A stretch of 38,804 nt of DNA from assembly GCA_041552055.1 (NCBI GenBank), contig JBFELO010000029.1:1-38804 (forward strand), read 5' to 3'. The translations under genes and the position numbers were made by a program. The stretch comes from JBFELO01 sp041552055. Lineage in GTDB: Bacteria > Acidobacteriota > Thermoanaerobaculia > Thermoanaerobaculales > Sulfomarinibacteraceae. Shown piece by piece: positions 7,883 through 15,715 of the stretch (the stretch's first letter is position 1; every line of letters starts with the position of its first letter). The notes below the pieces were generated by a model. The model was given only the letters and a program-made list of their open reading frames with translations, was not told where the DNA came from and ran no database searches.

Positions 7883-9049
7883 TCACGGATCCTCCGCCAA
7901 GGCGCCGCGTGCCCGCAGCAACTCGAGCACCTGATCGATGGGCAGGGCCTCCACGGCGCGCCCATCCCGTCCGGAGACCGTGGTTGCGGCGAACAGTGAG
8001 TTCAGCACGGCCTCCTCGGTGGCCTCGACCACCGCGAGCAGCAGGGGCGACAGTCGCTCGTCGCTCAACAGGGGCGGCGTTCGGATCCCCGTTCCGACCT
8101 GGGAAACTCGGCAGTCCGGGTGAACAGTGAACGCCACGGCATAGTCGCCGCTGCCGTGACTGGCGTAGCCACCGACCCGTGCCAAACCGAGCGGCGTCCG
8201 CGCCGCCAACCGTCCCAACTGACGGGCGTCCAGCGGCGCGTCGGTCGCGACCACGATCATGCACGACCCGTCGCCAGCCGCCATCAGCTGATCGCGAAAC
8301 GCGAACCGGCCGAGCTCGACACCGACCGGAACACCGGCAACGGCGAGCGCACCGCCGAAGTTGGTCTGCACCAGGACACCGACCGTCCAGCCACCGAGCG
8401 AGCCCGTCAGACGACGTGAAGCCGTTCCGATGCCTCCCTTGAACCCGAGACAGCGGGTGCCGGTGCCGGCTCCGACGGACCCTTCGAGCACCGGCCCGGC
8501 CGTCGCCGCTGCGAGCGCCGCCCTCAGCTGCGTTCGCCCGACCGGCCGGCTTCGGATATCCGACAGGTAACCGTCGTTGCACTCGCCGACAACCGGATTC
8601 ACCGACAGCACTGACTGGTTCCCAGGCTGCTCCAGCACCCACTCGGCGAGCGCGTCCGCCACCCGCCACACGCTCAGGGTTCCGGTGAGCGCGATCGGTG
8701 TCTCGAGCGTGCCCAGCTCACGCACCTGGCTGATCCCGGTGAGCTTGCCGAACCCGTTGGTGACGAAGATCGCGGCCGGCACCTGCTCCAGGTACAGGTT
8801 GCCCGAGTGGGGCAGAATGACCGTGACTCCGGTTCGGACGGCGTCGCCCTCCACCAGCGTGTGGTGGCCCACGCGAACTCCCGCCACGTCGGTGATCGCA
8901 TTGAGTGGCCCGGTTGGCAACACCCCGGTGACGACCCCCGCCTGGCGCGCCCGCGGCCGCTCCGGGACGGCGGCCGCTGCGGGCCAGCCCACCATCCACC
9001 ACACGATCAGCGTCAATGACGTACCGACCACGCGTCGCTTGGCCTTCAT
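7883..9049 (-). CDS. P1-family (DmpA-like) aminopeptidase, secreted
   Basis: The protein has 388 residues from ATG 9049. Its N-terminal signal peptide has a hydrophobic core TSLTLIVWWMVGWPAAAA, so it is probably periplasmic or exported. It carries the family motifs NAITDVAGVRVGH, TNFGGALAVAGVPVG, GSCMIVVATDAPL (candidate self-cleavage/nucleophile Ser near residue 262) and SHGSGDYAVAF. P1 enzymes are made as a precursor that cleaves itself before the Ser/Thr to form alpha and beta chains; they act as N-terminal or beta-peptidyl aminopeptidases. The open frame extends 109 codons further, but the signal peptide and a GGGGGGA ribosome-binding site fix the start at 9049. A TACACT box lies at 9079-9074. 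The gene is monocistronic. Confidence 0.9.
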   Translation of the reverse strand: MKAKRRVVGTSLTLIVWWMVGWPAAAAVPERPRARQAGVVTGVLPTGPLNAITDVAGVRVGHHTLVEGDAVRTGVTVILPHSGNLYLEQVPAAIFVTNGFGKLTGISQVRELGTLETPIALTGTLSVWRVADALAEWVLEQPGNQSVLSVNPVVGECNDGYLSDIRSRPVGRTQLRAALAAATAGPVLEGSVGAGTGTRCLGFKGGIGTASRRLTGSLGGWTVGVLVQTNFGGALAVAGVPVGVELGRFAFRDQLMAAGDGSCMIVVATDAPLDARQLGRLAARTPLGLARVGGYASHGSGDYAVAFTVHPDCRVSQVGTGIRTPPLLSDERLSPLLLAVVEATEEAVLNSLFAATTVSGRDGRAVEALPIDQVLELLRARGALAEDP

Positions 9050-9073
9050 GTCGGTCCCCCCTGGCGTGAGGGC

Positions 9074-9079
9074 AGTGTA
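9074..9079 (-). promoter_or_regulatory. Candidate -10 box of the P1 peptidase gene
   Basis: The minus strand reads TACACT here, 24 nt before ATG 9049. The predicted 5' leader of about 18 nt still contains the GGGGGGA ribosome-binding site. No clear -35 is seen. Confidence 0.4.
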
Positions 9080-9162
9080 GCGGATGGCGGGTTTGAGTTC
9101 GCGACTCTCCCCAACCTTCGACGCGCCCTCTCCCACATGCGCTCCCCGAGGGTGCCCCCTTA

Positions 9163-9220
9163 GACAATGTTGGGACCTGACGGGCCATCCCACTCCGGCG
9201 GCGGTGCCCCCAACATTGTC
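9163..9220. repeat. Perfect 12-bp inverted repeat, 58-bp unit
   Basis: GACAATGTTGGG (9163-9174) is matched by CCCAACATTGTC (9209-9220) with 34 bp between the arms. In addition GGTGCCCCC occurs directly before the left arm (9151-9159) and again at the edge of the right arm (9203-9211). The spacing is too wide for a typical terminator and there is no T-run. It may be a small mobile-element remnant with terminal inverted repeats, or an operator. Confidence 0.6.
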
Positions 9221-9372
9221 AAAGACGGCACGCCCGCACGGGGCGCTGTCGGCGGCCTGCCGCTCGGCCGTCGCTGGTTCCTGGTCGCTCGTCGCGTGAC
9301 CACCACCCACGCGCCCAGCTCGGCGGGGCGTGAGGGCGTGATCCGACCTCCTCTGGAGAACCCCGCAGGCCC

Positions 9373-9732
9373 TCAAGCCCCCTCTTTGGCCTCGCGCACT
9401 CGGTTGTCGTCATCGACGTACACCAGCGTCGGCCGATACCCCGCCGCCTCACTGTCATCGATCTCCCCGTAGCAGGCGATGATTACCACGTCGCCCGGCT
9501 GCACCAACCTGGCCGCAGCGCCGTTGAGGCAGACCTCCCCCGGGCCCCCGAGGATCACGTAGGTCGAGAACCGCTCTCCGTTGTTGCAGTTGTAGACGTC
9601 GACCCGCTCGTACGGGTGCAGCCGGGCCGCGCGGCAGAGCTCGGGATCGATGCTGATCGACCCCTGGTAGTCGAGGTCGGCATCGGTCACGGTGGCGCGA
9701 TGGATTTTCGATTTGAGCACGGTGATTTGCAT
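9373..9732 (-). CDS. panD: Aspartate 1-decarboxylase
   Basis: The protein has 119 residues, as usual for PanD. It starts MQITVLKSKIHRATVTDAD, and the self-cleavage site is visible as YQGS, where Gly-Ser cleavage forms the pyruvoyl cofactor. Further family segments are ERVDVYNCNNGERF, LNGAAARLVQPGDVVIIACYG and PTLVYVDDDNRV. It converts L-aspartate to beta-alanine, the partner of pantoate in pantothenate synthesis. The frame extends five codons upstream into the end of panC, but ATG 9732 gives the family start, with GGAG at a suitable distance. It is the last gene of the minus-strand order panG-like, panB, panC, panD, 11 nt after the panC stop. The assignment is secure. Confidence 0.97.
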   Translation of the reverse strand: MQITVLKSKIHRATVTDADLDYQGSISIDPELCRAARLHPYERVDVYNCNNGERFSTYVILGGPGEVCLNGAAARLVQPGDVVIIACYGEIDDSEAAGYRPTLVYVDDDNRVREAKEGA

Positions 9733-9743
9733 ATGACACTCCA

Positions 9744-10511
9744 TCACTCGTCGTCTTCGAGGCTGAGGTTGTCTATCAAGCGGACACCGTCCAGGTGCAC
9801 AGCACCGTAGCGCCGGCCGGCTATGTCCTCGACGTAGTCGACGTCGAATCCCGCGTCCTCCAAGCGCCGGCGCACCACGTCCGGTCCCTCGGCGCCTGCG
9901 AGCATTTCGGCAAATCGCGGAGCGAGCTCGCGCGCCTCCGGCGAGAGCAGCACGTTGCGGGAGCTCAGCGCCAATCCGTCGGTCTCACGCACCGTGGGAC
10001 ACGCCACGATCTCGGCGTCGAGGAAGAATGCGTCGGCCATGCCGTGGATCAGGAGGTACTGCTGATAGTCCTTCTCGCCGAAGTAGGCACGGGTCGGCCG
10101 CACCAGGTTGAGGAGCTTGAGCACCACGGTCATTACGCCGTCGAAGTGCCCCGGCCGGTGCGCCCCCTCGAGCGTTCGACCGAGGTCGCACTCGGTGACC
10201 CGGTAGCGGTAGCCGTCGTCGTACATCGTCTCGTGCGTCGGTGCGAACACGATGTCGGCCCCTGCGTCCGCCGCCATCCGGACGTCGCCCTCGAGCGATC
10301 TCGGGTAGCCTTGAAGGTCAGAGGGGTCGTTGAACTGCGGTGCGTTGACGAAGACACTCACCACGGTTCGTTCGTTGTCCGCGGCGGAGCGCCGGATCAG
10401 CGCGAGGTGCCCCTCGTGCAGTGCGCCCATGGTCGGTACGAACCCGACGCTCACATCGTCGAGGATCTCCCGAACCCTCAGCCAGGTGTCGAGATCGGAG
10501 ACCACTCTCAT
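9744..10511 (-). CDS. panC: Pantoate--beta-alanine ligase (pantothenate synthetase)
   Basis: The protein has 255 residues, slightly shorter than the usual 280 or so. It shows the nucleotidyl-transferase motif PTMGALHEGH, FVNAPQFND, the FGEKDYQQ loop and RETDGLALSSRN. It joins pantoate and beta-alanine using ATP through a pantoyl-adenylate. Its start overlaps the panB stop by 4 nt, so the two are translationally coupled, and panD follows at once. The C-terminal domain is compact (VDYVEDIAGRRYGAVHLDGVR), which explains the short length. The assignment is secure. Confidence 0.97.
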   Translation of the reverse strand: MRVVSDLDTWLRVREILDDVSVGFVPTMGALHEGHLALIRRSAADNERTVVSVFVNAPQFNDPSDLQGYPRSLEGDVRMAADAGADIVFAPTHETMYDDGYRYRVTECDLGRTLEGAHRPGHFDGVMTVVLKLLNLVRPTRAYFGEKDYQQYLLIHGMADAFFLDAEIVACPTVRETDGLALSSRNVLLSPEARELAPRFAEMLAGAEGPDVVRRRLEDAGFDVDYVEDIAGRRYGAVHLDGVRLIDNLSLEDDE

Positions 10512-11299
10512 CGGTAACTCTCCTCGTCGGACGGGTACGCTCCCGACTTCACGGCCTCGTCATAACGATCGAGCGCCTCGCGCAACAGTTCGAACCCGTC
10601 GAGAAAGGTGCGCAGGAAGTGGGGTTTGAACTCGGGTTGCATGCCGAGCAGGTCCTGCAGCACCAGCACCTGGCCCGAGGTGTGGGGCCCGGCCCCGATT
10701 CCGATCGTGGGAATGTCCAGCACCTCGGTGAGCTCGGCCGCCAGGGCGGCCGGCACGACCTCGAGCACCAACGCGAAGCAGCCGGCGCCCTGAAGCCGGA
10801 GGGCCTCCGCACGGATCGCGGCCGCCGCCTCCTCGCCCCGACCCTGAACGCGGTACCCGCCGAAGGCGTGGATCGACTGAGGCGTTAGACCCAGGTGTCC
10901 CATCACCGGAACTCCCGATCCCACGATGTGCCGAATCAGGTCGACGGTGTCCCCGGCTCCCTCGATCTTCACGCCCTGGGCACCCGCTTTCATCAATACG
11001 TCAACCGCCTCCATCGCGGCACGCTGCCCCTTGCGGTGGGCGAGGAAGGGCATGTCGGCGATCAGCAGCCGCTCGGGGGCGCCCCTTCGGGCAGCCGCCA
11101 CGTGCAGTCGCATCATGTCGACGTCGGCTGGAATCGTCGTGTCGTGACCGTGCATCACCATCGCCACGCTGTCGCCCACCAGGATGCAGTCGATGTCGGT
11201 CGCGGCGATGATCCGGGCGCTCCAGGTGTCGTAACACGTCACCATGGAGATCGGTCGCCCGTCGGCCCGGGCGGCTGCCATGTCGGTTGGATTCCTCAT
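10508..11299 (-). CDS. panB: 3-methyl-2-oxobutanoate hydroxymethyltransferase
   Basis: The protein has 263 residues. PanB motifs are VTCYDTWSARI near the N-terminus, the metal-binding GDS (LVGDSVAMVMHGHD), GAQGVKIEGA, MGHLGLTPQS and GIGAGPHTSGQVLVLQD. It transfers a hydroxymethyl group from methylene-tetrahydrofolate to 2-oxoisovalerate to give ketopantoate, the first committed step of pantothenate synthesis. It overlaps its upstream neighbour by 4 nt and panC by 4 nt, so the operon is tightly coupled. The assignment is secure. Confidence 0.97.
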   Translation of the reverse strand: MRNPTDMAAARADGRPISMVTCYDTWSARIIAATDIDCILVGDSVAMVMHGHDTTIPADVDMMRLHVAAARRGAPERLLIADMPFLAHRKGQRAAMEAVDVLMKAGAQGVKIEGAGDTVDLIRHIVGSGVPVMGHLGLTPQSIHAFGGYRVQGRGEEAAAAIRAEALRLQGAGCFALVLEVVPAALAAELTEVLDIPTIGIGAGPHTSGQVLVLQDLLGMQPEFKPHFLRTFLDGFELLREALDRYDEAVKSGAYPSDEESYR

Positions 11300-12000
11300 G
11301 ATCTCCTCACGCCGCGCTCGGCCCGATGGGCGTTCACGAACGCCCGATAGACCTCTTCGAACGGATCACCCGCGAGGGCGGCGAGGTGGCCGGCAACGGT
11401 GCGTTCGTCACCCCGGGCGAGCGGCCCGGTGAGCGGATCCTGGTCCGCCATCACGTTGCGAGTGACCTGTTCGACGTAGGGATAGAACAGCTCCCGCTCG
11501 AGATCGAGGCGACTCTCGGCCACCTCGAAGACCTTCATCCACAGCAGAGTCGAGAAGTTGCCCCCCACGGTGCACAGGGCGTGGTACAGCCCTTTGAGAT
11601 CCGGGTCGATTTCGCTGTGCGGGTTTTCGAGGCCTGGAAACAGCTCCGGGAAAGATCGTCGGCCACGCTCGGTAACAAACGGGATTCGGCGGTAGGTCGC
11701 CCGGTCGTACAGCCCGTCGCCGAACAGCATCAGAGGGTGGGCGCTGTCAGCCAGCGGTGTGCAGAGCGACCCTGAACAGTGGACCCACGTTCGGCTATCG
11801 CCGGCCGCATGGCGCGCCAAGAACGGCTCGATGGCGTCGTCCGATATCAGCACGACCACGGTCTCGGCGCGCGTCAACAGACCCTCGAACGGCTGCTCAC
11901 TCGAACGGTCCCAGCGCTCGCAGGCGATCGACTCGAGTCCGAAGTAGTGCTCGAGATGGCGGGAGAGTCGGCCTCGGCCGACGAGGAGGTAGCGGTTCAT
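11296..12000 (-). CDS. panG: Rossmann/DUF2520 oxidoreductase, probable PanG-type ketopantoate reductase
   Basis: From ATG 12000 the protein has 234 residues. It begins with a short Rossmann fold (YLLVGRGRLSRHL, a GxGxxS-like dinucleotide loop), then VVVLISDDAIEPF and WVHCSGSL. The C-terminal helical half (about residues 125-234, LKGLYHALCTVGGNF) matches DUF2520. This is the architecture of COG5495 and of PanG, described as an alternative ketopantoate reductase in Francisella. It overlaps panB by 4 nt, and no panE is seen in the window, so it most likely supplies the reduction of ketopantoate to pantoate with NADPH. The frame upstream of 12000 lacks family similarity. The fold is confident; the enzymatic role is inferred from context. 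Confidence 0.72.
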   Translation of the reverse strand: MNRYLLVGRGRLSRHLEHYFGLESIACERWDRSSEQPFEGLLTRAETVVVLISDDAIEPFLARHAAGDSRTWVHCSGSLCTPLADSAHPLMLFGDGLYDRATYRRIPFVTERGRRSFPELFPGLENPHSEIDPDLKGLYHALCTVGGNFSTLLWMKVFEVAESRLDLERELFYPYVEQVTRNVMADQDPLTGPLARGDERTVAGHLAALAGDPFEEVYRAFVNAHRAERGVRRS

Positions 12001-12209
12001 GGTGGTACCTGTCCCAAGGATCAAGTCCTGTTCTTCGACGGAACGATACTCAATCGCCACGGTCGCCGTCCTCGCCCGTGTGGGGGCCGGTGGATCGACG
12101 CCGGGAAGGGCAACTGTAGGGTAATTCACGTCGAAATTCAACGCCGGGGACTCGGGTCAAACACACGGGCTCCGACGCCGGGGAAGCGCGGTGAATCAGC
12201 GCTGGAGAT

Positions 12210-13955
12210 TCAGTTGGCGGTGAGTGCTTCGACGCGAGCACGCAGCTTCTCGACCTCGCCCACCAGGTCCACCAGTCGCTGCCGTCGCTGTTCGAGCCGG
12301 CCCCGTTCGGAGCGCACGAACCGGGCGTACGGGGCGATCGTGTCGAGGATTCGCCCGCGACTCTGCTCCGCCTCGCCACCCAGCCCTTTTTCGAGGGCGT
12401 GCATCAGCTGCGAGCGCATGGCTGCCACCTTGCTCCGGAGCTCGCGCTTGGCGCTCCGGCGCCGGTGCGGCAGGATGAAAAGCCCCAGCGCCGCCACGGT
12501 CCCGGCAGCCAGCAGCCCGGTCAGGTCGGCGGTGCTGCCGCCGATCGCGAGGGCGATGGTGGCCCCGAGGCCGACCGCCCCGACCTCCACCAGCGCGGTG
12601 TTCGCGACGGCGCGCTGTACCTCCTCGGCGACACGTCGAGCCTCGACGCTTCGGTCGTACCGCTTGAGCCCGTCACGCGCGGCGCCGCCCACGGTAACGA
12701 GCATCCCGGCACGATCGGCGTCGAAACCGACACCGACATCGCCGACGATCCGATGCTCGTGCTCGCCCTGTCGCCGGCTGACACGCTGGACCACCCCCTG
12801 CCACTGCTTGAGGTCGGACGCCACCAACCAGTCGATGATCGACTCGACCTTTTCCTCGATCTGGCGCGGGGTGTCACCGACCACCTCTCGCTCGAAATCG
12901 GCACGGAGCTGCTCCTTGCGCAGCAGCTCCGGGACCCTCTTGAGCCGGACGCGGTCGTCAAAGAAATCAAGGCCGCGCTTCTCCATCAGGTGCAACAAAT
13001 TGTCGATCTCCGCCAGCCGCAGATCGAACTCGCGGTTCACGTCCTCCGCATACGCCGCGAGCTGCCGCTCGATGTCTTCAAGAGTCTGCAGGTCCTCCGT
13101 CAGCACCTCGAGCTGCTCGCCGGCGGCTCGCTGATACTTCTCCAACAGACGCACGGCAACGCCCAGCGGGTTGCCCAGCTTCAGCTGGACCCTGCCGGTC
13201 TCGTCCAGGCTGTCACGCAGGAAGCCCTCCACCTCGGGCAGACGGCTGGCCGCGAGCAGCTCCTCGTCGCCACTCAGACGGGCCTCGAGCGCTCGGCTGG
13301 CGGAGATCAGGAACATCGGAGGGTCGGTATCGAGCAGTCGGCGGCCGTGGTCCCGGATGTAGGCTTCGATTTCGGCGACATCGTCCGAGGTGCGCACGAT
13401 GTCGATCTTGTTGACCACCACGACGACCTTCTTGCCCCAGCCGCGAATCCGCTCGAGGAACGCCCGTTCGCTCTCCGAGAACGGTCGATCGGCCGAGGTG
13501 ACGAAGACCACCAGGTCCGATCGCGGCACGAACTCCTCCGTGATCGCCTCGTGGCGCCTATCCAGCGCGTTGGTGCCCGGGGTGTCGACGATGCTCAGAT
13601 CGCGCAGCAGATCGACCGGAACCGTGATCGATTCCTCCACGGGACCGACAACCTCGCGGTCGGCTGTATCGCCGTGCCGGATCAGATGGATCTTCGAGGT
13701 CGTCGGAGTCACCCCCTCCGCCAGAATCCGATCTCCGAGCAGGGCGTTGATGAAGGCGCTCTTGCCAGAGTTGAACTCGCCCACCACGACGAGCAGGAAG
13801 AGCTCGTCGAGTTGACGACTGGAGTCGGCCAAGATCGCCGTATCCTCGGCGCTGGCCTCACTGACGGCGAGTGCTCTGTCGACCTCGGCGAGCGTTCGAC
13901 GTTCGTCAAGAAGGAGTTGGCCCTCGGCCTGCGACAGAATGCGGTCGAGTGTCAC
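12210..13955 (-). CDS. Dynamin-like GTPase, membrane-associated
   Basis: From GTG 13955 the protein has 581 residues. The GTPase domain shows GEFNSGKS (P-loop, near residue 52), the switch Thr in TPTTSKIHL, DTPGTNAL (G3) and VNKIDIV (G4). Long charged helices follow. Two adjacent hydrophobic segments at about residues 455-500 (VEVGAVGLGATIALAIGG and GLLAAGTVAALGLFIL) form a paddle-like membrane hairpin, with a further coiled coil at the C-terminus. This is the bacterial dynamin-like layout, associated with membrane remodelling or repair; the exact role is unknown. A start further upstream (ATG 14066) is possible, but its added residues look non-coding. TAACGT (13968-13963) ends 8 nt before the GTG, fitting a leaderless mRNA. 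Confidence 0.85.
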   Translation of the reverse strand: MTLDRILSQAEGQLLLDERRTLAEVDRALAVSEASAEDTAILADSSRQLDELFLLVVVGEFNSGKSAFINALLGDRILAEGVTPTTSKIHLIRHGDTADREVVGPVEESITVPVDLLRDLSIVDTPGTNALDRRHEAITEEFVPRSDLVVFVTSADRPFSESERAFLERIRGWGKKVVVVVNKIDIVRTSDDVAEIEAYIRDHGRRLLDTDPPMFLISASRALEARLSGDEELLAASRLPEVEGFLRDSLDETGRVQLKLGNPLGVAVRLLEKYQRAAGEQLEVLTEDLQTLEDIERQLAAYAEDVNREFDLRLAEIDNLLHLMEKRGLDFFDDRVRLKRVPELLRKEQLRADFEREVVGDTPRQIEEKVESIIDWLVASDLKQWQGVVQRVSRRQGEHEHRIVGDVGVGFDADRAGMLVTVGGAARDGLKRYDRSVEARRVAEEVQRAVANTALVEVGAVGLGATIALAIGGSTADLTGLLAAGTVAALGLFILPHRRRSAKRELRSKVAAMRSQLMHALEKGLGGEAEQSRGRILDTIAPYARFVRSERGRLEQRRQRLVDLVGEVEKLRARVEALTAN

Positions 13956-13962
13956 CCGGCGT

Positions 13963-13968
13963 ACGTTA
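13963..13968 (-). promoter_or_regulatory. Candidate -10 box of the dynamin-like gene
   Basis: The minus strand reads TAACGT, ending 8 nt before GTG 13955. No -35 or Shine-Dalgarno sequence is visible. It is one member of the start-proximal TANNNT set. Confidence 0.4.
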
Positions 13969-14210
13969 GCACGACGATGGTGTAATCCAGATCGTCGTCG
14001 AAACCCGCGAACTCCGTCGTCTCCTCCTGTCGCGGCTCCGTGTTCCCGGTGGCGGTCGTTCGTCATAGATGTTTCATGGGACGCCCTGGGGCAAAGGCGC
14101 ATGCGGGCTTCCCGGCGCCGGCACACGCCTGGATTGCCGGCGGCGCGCGCCAGCGGCCAACGATTTCTTGGGTAAATAAAGAAAAATCTTGGAAACATTT
14201 AGAAAAAAGA

Positions 14211-14239
14211 TTGACATTGAGAATCGATCGCATTATCTT
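14211..14239 (+). promoter_or_regulatory. Near-consensus sigma-70 promoter with A-rich upstream element
   Basis: TTGACA (14211-14216) and TATCTT (14234-14239) are 17 bp apart. The preceding 40 bp (about 14170-14210) are unusually A-rich for this genome, like an UP element. The expected start near 14246 gives a short leader that includes AAGGAGG before ATG 14262. It is the strongest housekeeping-type promoter in the window. Confidence 0.8.
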
Positions 14240-14261
14240 CGTCCGTGACAAGGAGGCTTTG

Positions 14262-14891
14262 ATGGACCAGGCGACCACCAGTTGGAACTTCGAGTCCGGG
14301 CGGCTCCCGTACCGGGACCAGCTCTACAAGACCGCGCTGCGGATGACCCGATCGGTGGAGGAGACCGAGGACCTGCTGCAGGAGACCTACCTCAAGGCGT
14401 TCAAGTACTACGATCGGTTCGAGGAAGGCACCAACCTCAAGGCGTGGCTGTTTCGGATCATGAAGAACACCTTCATCAACAGCTACCGACAGCGCAAGAG
14501 AATACCCACGCTTCTCGAGTTCGACGAGCTTCAGGAGGGGTTCGAAGGGGCACTGACCTCGACCGGCGGGGGAGGACCGAACGATCCCGAACACAATCTG
14601 CTGGAAGCCGAAATGGATGTCGAAGTCAGGCGGGCGTTACTCTCGCTGCCCCACGAGTACAAGATGGCCGTGTTGATGGTGGACCTCCAGGGTTTCACCT
14701 ACCAGGAGACGGCCGACATCGCGGCAGTCCCGGTGGGAACGGTCATGTCGCGACTCTACCGGGGCCGCAAGAAGCTGGAGCGCGCGCTCCTGAATTACGG
14801 CCGGCGGAACAACTACCTCGATGGTGCACCCGACAGGCTGCGCGACGACAGCATCGACGTGGACGACATTTTCGACCGAGCCGTTCCCTGA
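14262..14891 (+). CDS. ECF RNA polymerase sigma factor
   Basis: The protein has 209 residues from ATG 14262, which has AAGGAGG at an ideal distance. The frame is open further upstream, but that part is promoter DNA. Region 2 has YKTALRMTRSVEETEDLLQE and LKAWLFRIMKNTFIN; region 4 has LPHEYKMAVLMVDLQGFTY and GTVMSRLYRGRKKLE. The sequence NTFINSYRQRKR is typical of the SigR/RpoE-like oxidative-stress group. No anti-sigma gene is adjacent, unlike the other ECF operon in this window, so control is through the strong upstream promoter or an unlinked anti-sigma factor. The acidic C-terminal tail (DDSIDVDDIFD) is short. Family certain, regulon unknown. Confidence 0.92.
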   Translation: MDQATTSWNFESGRLPYRDQLYKTALRMTRSVEETEDLLQETYLKAFKYYDRFEEGTNLKAWLFRIMKNTFINSYRQRKRIPTLLEFDELQEGFEGALTSTGGGGPNDPEHNLLEAEMDVEVRRALLSLPHEYKMAVLMVDLQGFTYQETADIAAVPVGTVMSRLYRGRKKLERALLNYGRRNNYLDGAPDRLRDDSIDVDDIFDRAVP

Positions 14892-14954
14892 CGGTTCTTC
14901 GAGCCTGAAATCGCACCGCCGCGAGCCACACGAGCTGTTACTATCGCCGACACC

Positions 14955-15668
14955 TTGGATCTGATCGAGATCGCGCGTGACCTCCGTGACAGCGTCGCCG
15001 AACTGGACTTCGGGCCGCCGGTCAGCCACGTCTATCAACCGCTGCGCTACGCGTGGTCGCCGCACGCAGCCTATCTGAGAAGGTATGGTGAGCCCCCGAA
15101 GGAGGTCCTCCTCGTGGGCATGAACCCGGGCCCTTGGGGGATGGCGCAGACCGGAGTCCCGTTCGGTGAGGTGGCGGCGGTCCGCGAGTGGCTGCAGATC
15201 ACCGAACCGGTTCTGCGGCCCTGCTCGGAGCATCCCAAACGGCCCGTGCTCGGGCTCGAATGTGCTCGCAGCGAGGTCAGCGGTCGCCGGCTGTGGGGAT
15301 GGATCCGGGAGACGTTCTCCTCCCCACGGGTCTTCTTCACCCGATTCTTCGTGTACAACTACTGTCCCCTCCTGTTCCTCGAGGAGAGCGGACGCAACCG
15401 CACCCCGGACCGCCTGCCGATCGCGGAACGGCGACCACTGGAGGCGGCCTGCGACACGGCACTGCGGCGAACGGTCGAGGTCCTCGATGTGCGGCTCGTG
15501 GTAGGAGTCGGCGGCTTCGCCAGCCGGCGCGCACGCTCGGCGCTGATCGACACCGGAACTCCGGTGGAGCAGATTCTCCACCCGAGCCCTGCCAGCCCCG
15601 CCGCGAACCGTGGCTGGGCTCGGCACGCGGCACGGCAGCTCGACGAGATCGGCGTCGCGATTCCCTGA
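14955..15668 (+). CDS. SMUG1-type uracil-DNA glycosylase family protein
   Basis: The protein has 237 residues. SMUG1 hallmarks are the first catalytic motif GMNPGPWGMAQTGVPFG (about residues 55-71), VYNYCPLLFLE and the C-terminal HPSPASPAANRGW loop that wedges the DNA. It should remove uracil and oxidised pyrimidines such as 5-hydroxymethyluracil from DNA in base-excision repair. The only plausible start is TTG 14955. TACTAT (14939-14944) ends 11 nt upstream and there is no Shine-Dalgarno sequence, so the mRNA is probably almost leaderless. SMUG1 is less common in bacteria than other uracil glycosylases. The next gene starts about 48 bp downstream. Product assignment is confident; the start is moderate. 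Confidence 0.88.
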   Translation: MDLIEIARDLRDSVAELDFGPPVSHVYQPLRYAWSPHAAYLRRYGEPPKEVLLVGMNPGPWGMAQTGVPFGEVAAVREWLQITEPVLRPCSEHPKRPVLGLECARSEVSGRRLWGWIRETFSSPRVFFTRFFVYNYCPLLFLEESGRNRTPDRLPIAERRPLEAACDTALRRTVEVLDVRLVVGVGGFASRRARSALIDTGTPVEQILHPSPASPAANRGWARHAARQLDEIGVAIP

Positions 15669-15715
15669 CCAGACCCGCGACCGTGTCCCAATGGACTCGC
15701 CGAATCCGCTATCCT

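Larger units (their letters stand above)
9050..9372. other. Intergenic region with an inverted repeat
   Basis: These 323 bp lie between the panD stop and the peptidase start. They hold the peptidase promoter on the minus strand and a perfect 12-bp inverted repeat (listed separately). Translations of the open frames resemble nothing I recognise. Confidence 0.6.

Noticed and set aside
12095..12190. Three near-copies of ACGCCGGGGA upstream of the panG-like gene
   Set aside because: Short, GC-rich and irregularly spaced; expected by chance in this composition.
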